A DNA stretch of 64,000 bases from an uncultured Oscillospiraceae bacterium (GCA_934615645.1 CAKTTR010000001.1:1-64000); one strand, 5' to 3'. Positions 48,084-56,710 are shown, counted from the stretch's first letter. Numbers and translations are program-made. The notes: generated by a model not told the origin, from the sequence alone.

Positions 48084-49827
48084 GAGACATCCCTCCTTGC
48101 TGCTGCGCCGCGTCCTGCGGGAATTGGGTGCGGTAGATCTCCTGATATACGGGGCACTGGGCCAGCAGCGCCGTATGGTCGCCGCAGCCAGCCAGGGCAC
48201 CGCCGTCGAGAACGAGAATTTGATCCGCCTGGCGGACGCTGGCGATGCGCTGGGAGATGACAAAGACCGTTGTATCGTGCAGCTGGTGCAGGGCCTGGCG
48301 CAGCGCGGCGTCTGTTGCGTAGTCCAGCGCGCTGGCGCTGTCGTCCAGGATCAGGAGCTTCGGCTGCCGGACAAGCGCCCGGGCGATGGTCAGCCGCTGC
48401 TTTTGCCCCCCGGAGAGGTTCCGGCCGCCCTGTTCCAGAACAAAATCCAGGCCGCCGGGCTTGTCCTCGACGGTTTGGCGGGCCTGGGCGACGGTCAGGG
48501 CCTGCCAGAGAGCCTCATCGGCGGCGCCCTGGTCGCCCCAGCGGAGGTTGTCCCGGATCGTGCCGGAAAACAGAGCCGCCTGCTGGGGCACGACGGCGAT
48601 CTGGCGGCGGAGCGTGGCCTGGTCATAGCGACGGATATCCTCCCCCCAGAGCAGGACGCGGCCGGAGGAGACATCGTAAAAGCGGCAGAGCAGATGGGCC
48701 AGTGTGCTTTTGCCGCTGCCGGTGCCGCCGATAATCCCGACCGTCTGCCCGGGCTGGGCGGAAAAGCTGATGTTCCGCAAGCTGGGTGCACCTGCGCTGG
48801 GGTAGGTGAAGCTGACATCTTCAAATGTCACCGCCGGGGTGCCCGGGGCAGCCTGGGGTGCTGGCGCTGTGCCATTTGCCATCGAGGGATGCACCTGGAA
48901 CAGGCTGGCGGCCCGCCGGGCGCAGGCGACAGATTTATTCAGCGTGATGACCATGGTGGCGAGCTTGATGAGCTCCACCAGGATCTGGAGCATATAGTTA
49001 TACAGCGCGACAGCCTGCCCCTGGGAGAGCCGCCCGAGCTCGACCTGTAGTCCGGCCTGCCGGATGAGCAGGACGGTGGCCAAATTGATGAGCACGTAGG
49101 TTACCGGGTTCATCAGGGCGGAGAGCTTGCCCACCTGCAGGTTTAGCCGGGTCAGTGCCTCGTTGCTGGCAGCAAACTCCGCCACGGAGGCGTCCTCCCG
49201 GCAAAAGGCCCGGATGACCCGGGCACCGGTCAGGTTTTCGCGGGTCAGCGCCGTGACCCGGTCCAGCCCCGCCTGGACTTTGCCAAACAGGGGCACGCTC
49301 CGGAGCATAATCCCGAGGATGACCAGAAACAGCACCGGGATGGCGACAGCGAAGACAAGGGCGCAGCGGGTGTCAATGGTAAAGGAGAAGACCAGGGCGC
49401 CCAGCACGATAAACGGGCTGCGCAACAGCAGTCGCAGGCTTAGATTCAGGCCTGTCTGGACTTGGTTGACATCGTCCGTCAGCCGGGTGATGAGGGTGTC
49501 GCTGCCCAGAGCGTCCAGCTCCGGGAAGGAGAGCGTTTGGATATGGTCAAACAGCGCCTGCCGCAGGCCGCCGGCAAAGCCGACGCTGGCTTTGGCTGCA
49601 AAAAACTGGGCGACGACGCTGAAGCCCAGACCGACGGCGGCCATGCCTAGCAGCGCGGCAAAATAGAGGAGCACGGTACGCCTGCCGCTGCCCAGGGCCC
49701 CGGTGTCGATCATCGCGGCTACGACGATGGGGACGAGCAGGTCCAGCAGCGCCTCCAGAAGCTTGAACAGCGGGGCGAGAATACTCTGCGCTCGGTAAGG
49801 TTTTAAATAGATCCCAAGACTTCGCAT
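48076..49827 (-). CDS. ABC exporter half-transporter, degenerate-site subunit (second pair)
   Basis: 583 residues. Walker A GGTGSGKST and signature LSGGQKQ are intact; the catalytic glutamate is aspartate (LILDDSASALD) and the switch histidine is glutamine (VISQRIASV). This is the degenerate half of a heterodimeric exporter. The ATG at 49827 follows GGAGT; upstream codons in frame have no support. No regulator gene is adjacent, unlike the first pair. Confidence 0.92.
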   Translation of the reverse strand: MRSLGIYLKPYRAQSILAPLFKLLEALLDLLVPIVVAAMIDTGALGSGRRTVLLYFAALLGMAAVGLGFSVVAQFFAAKASVGFAGGLRQALFDHIQTLSFPELDALGSDTLITRLTDDVNQVQTGLNLSLRLLLRSPFIVLGALVFSFTIDTRCALVFAVAIPVLFLVILGIMLRSVPLFGKVQAGLDRVTALTRENLTGARVIRAFCREDASVAEFAASNEALTRLNLQVGKLSALMNPVTYVLINLATVLLIRQAGLQVELGRLSQGQAVALYNYMLQILVELIKLATMVITLNKSVACARRAASLFQVHPSMANGTAPAPQAAPGTPAVTFEDVSFTYPSAGAPSLRNISFSAQPGQTVGIIGGTGSGKSTLAHLLCRFYDVSSGRVLLWGEDIRRYDQATLRRQIAVVPQQAALFSGTIRDNLRWGDQGAADEALWQALTVAQARQTVEDKPGGLDFVLEQGGRNLSGGQKQRLTIARALVRQPKLLILDDSASALDYATDAALRQALHQLHDTTVFVISQRIASVRQADQILVLDGGALAGCGDHTALLAQCPVYQEIYRTQFPQDAAQQQGGMSHG

Positions 49828-49925
49828 GTGGTGACTCCGTTTCGTGTGTTTCGTGTAATTGCTGTAAATTCTCCCGATGCGGCTGCGTATAGCTTGCCCA
49901 CCGGCGGGAAAATGATGAAAAAGGG

Positions 49926-49954
49926 ACCCCCGGCGCACTGTAGCCGCCGGGGGT
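49926..49954 (-). terminator. Terminator of the rpmH-rnpA-yidD-yidC-jag operon
   Basis: 10-bp stem ACCCCCGGCG / CGCCGGGGGT, followed on the minus strand by CCCTTTTTCATCATTTT, ten bases after the jag stop. Confidence 0.85.
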
Positions 49955-49964
49955 GAGAAACGTG

Positions 49965-50879
49965 TTATTGCTTTTCGTCGAAATTGCGGTAGCGGCTATA
50001 GGCCACGACAATCCGGCGATTGGGCTCCGTGCCGGTGGAGAAGGTGGTGACGTCCGGCATATCCTGCAGGGCGGCGTGGATCACATGGCGCTCATAAGCG
50101 TTCATGGGCTCCAGGGTGATGTTTCTGCGGTATTTCGTCACCTTTGCGCCGACCTTTTTAGCCAGGCGCTGCAGGGATTCTTCCCGCTTTGCCCGGTAGG
50201 ACTCAGCGTCGACATTGATGCGGACCCGCTTTGTCTCGCCGCGGTTGACGGCGTAGTTTGTCAGGTGCTGGATCGCGTCGAGGGTGTCGCCGCGGCGGCC
50301 GATGAGCGCGCCCAGGTTTTCACCGACGAGCTCAACCATGTAAGTGTCTTCTCCGGTCGCGACGGCGTGGGGCACGGCATCCGAGCCCATGTGGGTTAGC
50401 AGGCCCTGCATAAAGGCTTCGATCCGGGCTTCCATCGAGCCGGGGGCGGCCACAGGGTATTCCTTCGGGGGGGCCTTCGGCGCAGCGGGCTTGGCTTCCT
50501 GCTGCGGCGCGGGGCGCTTTTCCTGCTGCGGCCGGGCGGGCTTCTTTTCTGCGGGCTTTGCAGGCGATGCAGGTGCAGCGGACGCCTGTGCGGCAGGCTG
50601 CTTGGCGGCAGGCTTTTCTTCCTTCGGCAGCCGCTGCTTTTTCGGCTTGGAGCGGGAGGCGGCGGACAGTGCCGGGGCGGGCGCTGCTTCTGCTTCCGCA
50701 TCCGGCGCTTCGTAGGTCACTTTGACCTTGGCCGGGCTGGCGCCGATGCCCAGGAAGCCGGATTTTGCATTTTCCAGGACCTCGACGGAGACTGCGTCGC
50801 GGTCCATTTTCAGTTCGTTCAAAGCGGCCTGGATCGCCAGGTCAATGGTTTTTCCGGTTGCGATAATACTTTTTTCCAT
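49965..50879 (-). CDS. jag: RNA-binding protein Jag/KhpB
   Basis: 304 residues. The Jag-N domain (residues 1-52, with SGFLGIG) is followed by a low-complexity alanine/lysine/proline linker (about 60-145), a KH domain with ALIGRRGDTLDAIQHL and an R3H domain with RNITLEPMNAYERHVIH. The protein binds RNA together with KhpA and influences cell wall growth and division in Firmicutes. It follows yidC by 12 bases, the conserved order. Confidence 0.94.
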   Translation of the reverse strand: MEKSIIATGKTIDLAIQAALNELKMDRDAVSVEVLENAKSGFLGIGASPAKVKVTYEAPDAEAEAAPAPALSAASRSKPKKQRLPKEEKPAAKQPAAQASAAPASPAKPAEKKPARPQQEKRPAPQQEAKPAAPKAPPKEYPVAAPGSMEARIEAFMQGLLTHMGSDAVPHAVATGEDTYMVELVGENLGALIGRRGDTLDAIQHLTNYAVNRGETKRVRINVDAESYRAKREESLQRLAKKVGAKVTKYRRNITLEPMNAYERHVIHAALQDMPDVTTFSTGTEPNRRIVVAYSRYRNFDEKQ

Positions 50880-50891
50880 GGTACGCTCCTG

Positions 50892-52136
50892 TTATTCCTT
50901 CGCAGAGCCGTTGGGCTTCTGGTAGCGGTCGGCCTTATAGGCACGGCCCCGGGCGTAGGTGCGCTCGCCGACGGCGGCGTCGCTCTGTTCCTGCGGCGCG
51001 GCCTCTGGAGCGGCCCCTGTTTCCTCGGCGTGCTTGCGGGCGTATGCCTTGGCGGCTGCTTCTGCTTCTTCCTTCTGCCGCTGCTGCAGCTTCTTCTTGC
51101 TGGTGTTTTCCACGGCAAGATCGGGGTTCTTTTCCCGGCGCAGTGCGCGTCTCTTCTCTTTTTCCGCTTCGATCTGGGCCAATTCTGCGGCGCGCTTGCG
51201 CTTTTCCTCGTCCTCGGCGTCGTAGATCTTCCGGTAGTGCTTTGTCAGGAAATAGTCCTGGATCATGCCGAATACAGCCTGGGCGATCCAGTAAACGGAG
51301 ATGGCGGCGGGCATGGTGAAGCAGAAGACCAGCGACATGATGGGCATAAACAGCATCATGGACTTATTGGTCTGGTTTGCCATGGCGGCAGCTGCGTCAT
51401 CCCGCTCACCCTGGGCGTTGGTTGCGACCTGGTTGTTCATCTTCTGGCTCAGCAGCATCGAGAGCATCTGCGTCAGCGCAGCGACGATCGGCAGGACGAC
51501 CAGGCCGATGGCGGCCCAGTTCAGGTTTTCAATTTTCCAGATCTTCCAGTCCGGCACCTGCCCCAGGTCGATGCCCAGGAAGTTGAAATTCAGGCTGTGC
51601 AGGGTCTTGCCGAGGTCCGGCACCCAGTCTTTGATCTGGTCTGCATATTCGCCGACATGGCTGGCGGCGATCATCTGATGGTAGTAGTCGTTGGCGTGCT
51701 CAAAGAGCGACGGGGCTGCTTTTTTAATGCCCTCCAGAATGAGCGCCGCATTCTCGCTGGAAACGTGCATCATATACTGGATGGGCTGACGGATGACCTG
51801 GTACAGCGGGATGATCACGATCAGGGGGATCAGAGACCACAGGCAGCCGCCGGTCATCGAAACGTTTTCGTCCTTATAGAGCTTTTGGACCGCTTTTTGA
51901 TAGGATTCTTTGTCGTCGCCGTATTTGAGCTCCAGCAGCTTGACCTGCGGGGAGATACGCGACATTTTCATCATGCTCTTTTTGCTCTTGGCGCTGGTAG
52001 GATAGAGAATCAGCTTCAGGACCAGGGAGAACAGGATGAGGGCCAGGCCGTAGTTTGCTGTCCAGTTGTACAGCCACTCCAGCACATAGCCAAATGGGAC
52101 TTTGATAATATCCCAAAAGCCGAATGCTAGGATCAT
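50892..52136 (-). CDS. yidC: Membrane protein insertase YidC
   Basis: 414 residues. Inserts and folds inner-membrane proteins alone or with Sec. An N-terminal helix (YNWTANYGLALILFSLVLK) is followed by the coiled-coil loop with SKKSMMKMSRISPQ, then further helices (LWSLIPLIVIIPLYQVI; MLFMPIMSLVFCF). The C-terminal 100 residues form a long charged tail (KRKRAAELAQIEAEKEKRR), thought in this family to aid ribosome contact. Longer than Bacillus SpoIIIJ because of this tail. Confidence 0.94.
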   Translation of the reverse strand: MILAFGFWDIIKVPFGYVLEWLYNWTANYGLALILFSLVLKLILYPTSAKSKKSMMKMSRISPQVKLLELKYGDDKESYQKAVQKLYKDENVSMTGGCLWSLIPLIVIIPLYQVIRQPIQYMMHVSSENAALILEGIKKAAPSLFEHANDYYHQMIAASHVGEYADQIKDWVPDLGKTLHSLNFNFLGIDLGQVPDWKIWKIENLNWAAIGLVVLPIVAALTQMLSMLLSQKMNNQVATNAQGERDDAAAAMANQTNKSMMLFMPIMSLVFCFTMPAAISVYWIAQAVFGMIQDYFLTKHYRKIYDAEDEEKRKRAAELAQIEAEKEKRRALRREKNPDLAVENTSKKKLQQRQKEEAEAAAKAYARKHAEETGAAPEAAPQEQSDAAVGERTYARGRAYKADRYQKPNGSAKE

Positions 52137-52163
52137 GTTTTTCCTCCGTTGTGTGTGCGCGCC

Positions 52164-52376
52164 CTAGGGCACTGGATCGAAATAGTCCCCTTTGTAAAAG
52201 GGATTGCATCGGATGAGCCGCCGCAATGCCAAACGGCCGCCCTTCCACGCGCCGTATTTTGCCACTGCCTCGTAGGCATACTGGCTGCAGGTGGGGGAAA
52301 AACGGCAGCGGGCGGGAAAGGCCGGGGAAATACAGCGCTGGTAGAATCGGATCAATTTGAGTAAAACGCGCTTCAC
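52164..52376 (-). CDS. yidD: Membrane protein insertion efficiency factor YidD
   Basis: 70 residues with the family motif [11 protein letters not shown] and a preceding amphipathic helix. Assists YidC-dependent insertion. It starts with GTG and overlaps the rnpA stop by four bases (GTGA). Confidence 0.95.
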   Translation of the reverse strand: MKRVLLKLIRFYQRCISPAFPARCRFSPTCSQYAYEAVAKYGAWKGGRLALRRLIRCNPFYKGDYFDPVP

Positions 52377-52726
52377 CCTTCTTCGTCCTTTCCGACAAGG
52401 ATTCCCAGACGCTTGGCTGCTCCCAGGTACGCCGATTGCAGTGCGCCGAAGTCCGCCGTCACGGCGCGGCTTCTGGCGACGACGACGATGTCGTAGCCGG
52501 GGCGGAAGCGGCTCTCATTGAGCCGGTAGACCTCCCGCAGGCGGCGGCGTGCCCGATTGCGCACAACGGCCTTGCCCAGCTTTTTGCCGACGGTGATCCC
52601 AACGCGGTTTTCCTGCAGATGGTTGGGCTGGCAGTAGAGCACCAGGTAACGGTTCACGGCGGAATCGCCGCGGTTATAGAGCTTCCGGAAGACATGATTC
52701 AGTTTCAAAGATCTGGAGAAGCGCAT
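52373..52726 (-). CDS. rnpA: Ribonuclease P protein component
   Basis: 117 residues. Basic protein that binds the RNase P RNA for 5' tRNA processing. The RNR-type motif is [15 protein letters not shown]. The ATG at 52726 has GGGAGG upstream. It lies between rpmH and yidD in the conserved order. Confidence 0.95.
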   Translation of the reverse strand: MRFSRSLKLNHVFRKLYNRGDSAVNRYLVLYCQPNHLQENRVGITVGKKLGKAVVRNRARRRLREVYRLNESRFRPGYDIVVVARSRAVTADFGALQSAYLGAAKRLGILVGKDEEG

Positions 52727-52783
52727 AATAACCTCCCGCAGCCCGGCAAACGCACTGCCGTGCCGACGCGCCGGAAAAGCAAT

Positions 52784-52811
52784 GGGCGAATAGATATACA
52801 TCTACTCGCCC
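52784..52811 (-). terminator. Attenuator-like hairpin between rpmH and rnpA
   Basis: 12-base arms GGGCGAATAGAT / ATCTACTCGCCC with one mismatch and a 4-nt loop, in the 135-base gap between rpmH and rnpA. Only a weak T-run follows on the minus strand, so it may cause partial termination or mark a processing site that lowers rnpA relative to rpmH. Confidence 0.5.
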
Positions 52812-52861
52812 TTAACATCTCATTAGCATCTGGATTGAGCATTGTTTTGCGGCCAGGGCTT

Positions 52862-52996
52862 TTAAGCAGACAACTTGGCTCTGCCCTTGGCACGACGGCG
52901 TGCAAGAACTTTCCGGCCGTTGGCAGTTGCCATTCTCTTTCTGAACCCATGCACTTTGGATCTGTGGCGCTTCTTGGGCTGATAGGTACGCAGCAT
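52862..52996 (-). CDS. rpmH: 50S ribosomal protein L34
   Basis: 44 residues, highly basic, with the family pattern [19 protein letters not shown] and ending KGRAKLSA. First gene of the operon with rnpA, yidD, yidC and jag. AGGAGGTG precedes the ATG. In most Firmicutes dnaA lies next to it; here larE does. Confidence 0.97.
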   Translation of the reverse strand: MLRTYQPKKRHRSKVHGFRKRMATANGRKVLARRRAKGRAKLSA

Positions 52997-53091
52997 TGTA
53001 TACACCTCCTGAAAAAATATGCTCAACAGCTGTCTCCAGCCGCAGCGAGTCCCGTAAAATACCCCTCGTAGGATGGGGTCATACAATCAGT

Positions 53092-53120
53092 ATTATAACG
53101 GCTGTTTGCGGTTTGGTCAA
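53092..53120 (-). promoter_or_regulatory. Promoter of the rpmH operon
   Basis: Minus-strand TTGACC, 17-bp spacer, TATAAT, about 95 bases before rpmH. Confidence 0.88.
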
Positions 53121-53222
53121 TCATTTTTTTAAGAAATACGAATTTTTCGCCGGATTTTTCGGAAACCACAAAATCTGGGGCTGCGCCTGCTAGATATTGG
53201 GGAGCCCGGCGGCCCGGTCGAC

Positions 53223-53250
53223 TTGACAGACCCGGGTTTTATGATAAAAT
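53223..53250 (+). promoter_or_regulatory. Promoter of the lar operon
   Basis: TTGACA, 16-bp spacer, TAAAAT, 33 bases before larE. No operator or riboswitch is evident in the short leader. Confidence 0.8.
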
Positions 53251-53283
53251 CAGCGTAACAGAGGCGGAAAGGTGGGGCTTGAG

Positions 53284-54033
53284 ATGACACTGCAGGAATA
53301 TTTTAACGCAAATCCAAAGGGCGCGCTGGCCCTGTCCGGCGGGGTGGATTCGGCGTATCTGCTCCACTGCGCCCAGGCGGCGGGGGCGCAGGTGCAGCCC
53401 TATTTTGTCGCGACCCAGTTTCAGCCGGCCTTTGAGCGGCGGGACGCGGCGCAGCTGTGCTTCGGCCTGGGGCTGCCGCTGAAGGTTTTGGCGCTGGATG
53501 TTCTGGCGGATGCCCAGGTGCGGCGCAATCCGCCGGACCGCTGCTATTACTGCAAGCGGAACATATTCTCTGCCATTGCCGCCGCCGCGGCGCAGGACGG
53601 CTACCGCCTGCTCTGGGATGGGACGAATGCCTCGGACGACGGGGCGGACCGCCCTGGGATGCGGGCGCTGCAGGAGCTGCAGGTCCAGTCGCCGCTGCGG
53701 CTGTGCGGGCTGACAAAGGCGCAGATCCGCGCTGGGGCAAAGGCGGCGGGCCTGCCGGTCTGGGACAAGCCAGCCTATGCCTGCCTGGCCACCCGGGTCC
53801 AGCCCGGCACGACGATCACGGCGGCGAACCTTGCGCGGATCGAGCGGGCGGAGCAGGCGCTGTTTTGCCTGGGCTTTCGGGATTTTCGCGTCCGCCAGCG
53901 GGGAGATACGGCGCTGCTGCAGCTGCCGCAGGCGCAGCTGCCCCGGGCGCTGGCGCAGCGCAGGGAGATCCTGCAGGCGCTGCGTGCGGAGTTTTCGGCG
54001 GCAGTCCTGGATCTGGAGGCGAGAGACGAATGA
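53284..54033 (+). CDS. larE: LarE, sulfur transferase for nickel-pincer cofactor
   Basis: 249-residue PP-loop protein that adenylates the carboxylates of the pyridinium precursor and inserts sulfur. The ATP motif is LSGGVDSAYL at residues 18-27. Cysteines lie in DRCYYCKRN and in YACLATRV, the latter near the sacrificial-cysteine region of known LarE. GGTGGGG precedes the ATG. First gene of larE-larB-larC2-larC1; it overlaps larB by four bases. Confidence 0.9.
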   Translation: MTLQEYFNANPKGALALSGGVDSAYLLHCAQAAGAQVQPYFVATQFQPAFERRDAAQLCFGLGLPLKVLALDVLADAQVRRNPPDRCYYCKRNIFSAIAAAAAQDGYRLLWDGTNASDDGADRPGMRALQELQVQSPLRLCGLTKAQIRAGAKAAGLPVWDKPAYACLATRVQPGTTITAANLARIERAEQALFCLGFRDFRVRQRGDTALLQLPQAQLPRALAQRREILQALRAEFSAAVLDLEARDE

Positions 54034-54788
54034 ATGAAAAAGCATTGGCAGCGCTGCTGACGCAGGTGCAGCGGGGCGAGATCTCGCCGCAGGACGCGGC
54101 GCTGCAGCTGAAAATGGCCCCGTTTGAGGACCTGGGCTTTGCGAAGATCGACTGCCACCGGGGCCTGCGCCAGGGCGCGGCAGAGGTCATCTACGGCGCG
54201 GGGAAGACGCCGGAGCAGATCGCGCGCATCGCCGCCGCCCTCCGGGACGGGGGGCAGGAGACGGTGCTCATCACGCGGATGAGCCAGGAAGCGGCAGATC
54301 ATGTGGCGGCGCAGCTGCCGCTTACGTACCATGCCGCGGGCCGGGTCGGGGTGATCGGCCCGGTGCCGGAGCCGGATGGGCTGGGGACGGTCGTCGTCGC
54401 CACCGGCGGCACCAGTGATATCCCGGTCGCCGAGGAGGCGGCGCTGACCGCTGAGGTCTTGGGCAGCCGCGTGCTGCGGCTGTATGATGTCGGCGTGGCC
54501 GGGGTCCACCGGCTGCTGGCGCATTTAGAGGATCTGATGCAGGCCAGTGTTGTTATCGCCATCGCTGGAATGGAGGGCGCGCTGGCCAGTGTGATCGGCG
54601 GTCTGGTGGACTGCCCGGTCATCGCCGTGCCCACAAGCGTGGGCTATGGTGCGGCCTTCGGCGGGCTGGCGGCGCTGCTGTCGATGCTCAATTCCTGCGC
54701 CAGCGGTGTCAGCGTCGTGAATATCGACAATGGTTTTGGCGCGGGCTTTTTGGCGGACCGGATCAATCATATGGGGGTGCGGCCATGA
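54030..54788 (+). CDS. larB: LarB, nicotinate adenine dinucleotide carboxylase/hydrolase
   Basis: 252 residues. The C-terminal domain is PurE/AIR-carboxylase-like with ATGGTSDIPVAEEAA, VVIAIAGMEGALASVIGGL and VPTSVGYG. LarB carboxylates the pyridinium ring of NaAD and releases AMP, the first step of the nickel-pincer cofactor. Start and stop overlap larE and larC2 by four bases each, so the genes are translationally coupled. Confidence 0.93.
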   Translation: MNEKALAALLTQVQRGEISPQDAALQLKMAPFEDLGFAKIDCHRGLRQGAAEVIYGAGKTPEQIARIAAALRDGGQETVLITRMSQEAADHVAAQLPLTYHAAGRVGVIGPVPEPDGLGTVVVATGGTSDIPVAEEAALTAEVLGSRVLRLYDVGVAGVHRLLAHLEDLMQASVVIAIAGMEGALASVIGGLVDCPVIAVPTSVGYGAAFGGLAALLSMLNSCASGVSVVNIDNGFGAGFLADRINHMGVRP

Positions 54789-55261
54789 ATGCGTATTATG
54801 CCCGGCCCGGCACGCCGGAGACAGAAACAATCTGCGAGCTTGCCTGCAATCTTGACGATATGACGCCGGAGGAGATTGGCTTTGCATCGGCGCAGTTGCT
54901 GGATGCCGGGGCACTGGACTGCTATACCATCGCCATCGGTATGAAAAAGAACCGCCCCGGCGTGATGCTCTGCTGCCTCTGCCGGGAGGGAGAGGAGGAC
55001 AGCTTTGCTGCCCTGCTGTTTGCCCACACGACGACCCTCGGTGTGCGGGTGCAGCCGGTGCAGCGGCGGGTGCTGCCCCGCAGAGCGGCGACGGTGCAGA
55101 CGCCGCTGGGCCCTGTCCGCTGCAAGTGGGCAGGCGGGCGTTGCAAGGCGGAGTATGACGACCTGGTGCGCATCGCCCAGCAGACTGGGCGGAGCCTGCA
55201 CGAGGTCCGGCAGGAGATCGCTGCCAGCCTGGCGGCTGCCGGAGAAGAGGAGACACGATGA
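54785..55261 (+). CDS. larC2: LarC C-terminal half (LarC2) as a separate gene
   Basis: 158 residues matching only the C-terminal part of LarC: ELACNLDDMTPEEIGFA, GALDCYTIAIGMKKNRPG, TTTLGVRVQPVQRR and KAEYDDLVRIAQQTG. LarC is the CTP-dependent nickel insertase (cyclometallase) that completes the cofactor. Here this half has its own ATG and lies before the gene for the N-terminal half, overlapping larB and larC1 by four bases each. The halves must meet as separate chains. Confidence 0.88.
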   Translation: MNAYYARPGTPETETICELACNLDDMTPEEIGFASAQLLDAGALDCYTIAIGMKKNRPGVMLCCLCREGEEDSFAALLFAHTTTLGVRVQPVQRRVLPRRAATVQTPLGPVRCKWAGGRCKAEYDDLVRIAQQTGRSLHEVRQEIAASLAAAGEEETR

Positions 55262-56058
55262 GGACGGGGAAAACACTCTATTTTGACTGCGCCATGGGCG
55301 CAGCGGGGGATATGCTGCTGGGGGCGCTGTTTGCGCTGGCCCCGGCGCAGGATGCGTTTTTGCAGGCGTTTGCCGCCCTGGAGCTGCCGGGGGTCGCGCT
55401 CACGGTCCAGCCGGTCACGCAGGGAGAGACCCGCGGTGTACAGATGGAGCTGACAGTTGGCGGCGTGACCGAGTCGGCGGCGCAGCTGCCTGGCGCTGCG
55501 CTGCAGCACCAGCACGGTCATCACCACCATCACCACGACCATCGGAGCCTACCGGATGTGGAAGCGATTCTGGCGGGGCTGCCGGTCTCTGCTTGGGTGG
55601 CGGAGCAGGCCCGGGCGGTCTATGGCCGCATTGCGGCGGCGGAGGCCGCGGCCCATGGGGTGCCGGTGCGGCAGGTACATTTTCACGAGGTCGGCGCGCT
55701 GGACGCCATAGGAGACGTCGTCGGCTGCTGTATGCTGCTGGAGCAGCTGGCCCCGGCGTATATCTGTGCCTCGCCCGTCAGCACGGGCCGGGGGACGGTG
55801 CGCTGCGCCCATGGCGAGCTGCCGGTTCCGGCGCCGGCCACTGCATTTCTGCTGCAGGGGATCCCGACGCAGCCTGGCCCGGCGGCGGTCACCGGGGAGC
55901 TGTGTACGCCGACCGGCGCGGCGCTGCTGGCCCAGTTTACCGCGTCCTTCGGGCCCCGGCCTGCCTTGGCGGAGGCTGCTTGCGGCTGCGGCTTTGGCAC
56001 GAAGCGATTCCCCCTGCCCAACTGTGTACGGGCCTGGCTGGGGCACGCGCCACGTTAG
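55258..56058 (+). CDS. larC1: LarC N-terminal half (LarC1) as a separate gene
   Basis: 266 residues matching the N-terminal part of LarC: LYFDCAMGAAGDMLLGAL, HEVGALDAIGDVVGCC and ELCTPTGAALL. A histidine-rich stretch (HQHGHHHHHHDH, about residues 83-94) probably binds nickel. The frame ends after CGFGTKRFPLPN, just where the C-terminal half begins in a full-length protein. No slippery frameshift product can be made because larC2 lies upstream. Last gene of the lar operon. Confidence 0.9.
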   Translation: MRTGKTLYFDCAMGAAGDMLLGALFALAPAQDAFLQAFAALELPGVALTVQPVTQGETRGVQMELTVGGVTESAAQLPGAALQHQHGHHHHHHDHRSLPDVEAILAGLPVSAWVAEQARAVYGRIAAAEAAAHGVPVRQVHFHEVGALDAIGDVVGCCMLLEQLAPAYICASPVSTGRGTVRCAHGELPVPAPATAFLLQGIPTQPGPAAVTGELCTPTGAALLAQFTASFGPRPALAEAACGCGFGTKRFPLPNCVRAWLGHAPR

Positions 56059-56068
56059 AGGAAGAGGA

Positions 56069-56123
56069 CACAAAGAGACCGAGCTTGCGCAGCTATGAAC
56101 CGCGTAGGCTCGGTCCCTTTGTG
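56069..56123. terminator. Hairpin between larC1 and the SLOG gene
   Basis: 16-base arms CACAAAGAGACCGAGC / GCTCGGTCCCTTTGTG with one mismatch and a 23-nt loop, directly between convergent genes. No T-run follows on either side, so termination is inferred from position; it may instead stabilise the 3' ends. Confidence 0.55.
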
Positions 56124-56125
56124 CA

Positions 56126-56626
56126 TCAGCGGCTGGTAGTGTCAGGGGGGTCTGCGATATTCAAGACAGTAAGCCCAGCCCGTTTTGCACAGGCGACCGT
56201 GTATGCGGTGCCGCCGGTGCGGGAAGTCAGATAACACAGGCAGCAGCTGCTGTGGGCGACGAGGTGGCGGTTTCGCTTTTGCATACAGCCGGGCTCATAA
56301 CACTGGGCTGTGTAGACCAGCTTATCGGCTTGCCGCTTGATCCAGAGATAGATAAATTTATCCCGGAGCGGCCAGCCCCTGGCCTGGTCCCGGCAGGGCA
56401 GGACGAGAATCAGATGGATTGCCGGATAGGACGCTCGCAGTCGGAGAATGCACTGCGCCGCTAGCGTATCAAAGCCCCGGGCGCCGCCAATGCCAAAGTA
56501 GCGATACCCTTGATCGATGCGCTGTCGCAGCGCTGCATCCAGACGGTCCGCAATCTGCGCTGCCTCGTCTGGCGGCAGCGTCCGGTGCCCGGTCAGGCAG
56601 CAGGTTTTGCTTCGTAATTCCTCCAA
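56126..56626 (-). CDS. SLOG-fold (DUF1273/YpsA-like) protein
   Basis: 166 residues of the SLOG superfamily, Rossmann-like folds thought to bind nucleotides or their derivatives. CLTGHRTLPPDE near the start, GIGGARGFDTLAAQ and HLILVLPCRDQ are typical of DUF1273. A TTG at 56626 is chosen because AAGGAG lies eight bases upstream; a GTG three codons earlier directly abuts that site. It faces away from an XRE regulator across an AT-rich region with inverted repeats. Confidence 0.82.
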   Translation of the reverse strand: MEELRSKTCCLTGHRTLPPDEAAQIADRLDAALRQRIDQGYRYFGIGGARGFDTLAAQCILRLRASYPAIHLILVLPCRDQARGWPLRDKFIYLWIKRQADKLVYTAQCYEPGCMQKRNRHLVAHSSCCLCYLTSRTGGTAYTVACAKRAGLTVLNIADPPDTTSR

Positions 56627-56643
56627 TCGGATCACTCCTTAAA

Positions 56644-56685
56644 ATACTATAAGCATTAAAAAATCTAAAACTATACTTATAGTAT
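56644..56685. promoter_or_regulatory. Inverted-repeat operator candidate before the SLOG gene
   Basis: ATACTATAAG / CTTATAGTAT, perfect 10-base arms separated by 22 bases, in the AT-rich divergent region. It covers the likely SLOG promoter zone and may bind the neighbouring XRE regulator (inference). Confidence 0.5.
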
Positions 56686-56710
56686 ATATTCTATCTGAAA
56701 TAATATCAAT

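Noticed and set aside
52996..53283. Origin of replication next to rpmH.
   Set aside because: No dnaA gene and no TTATCCACA-like cluster in the gap; only two promoters are seen.
54785..56058. Programmed frameshift joining LarC1 and LarC2.
   Set aside because: The gene for the C-terminal half lies upstream, so no frameshift can make a normal LarC.
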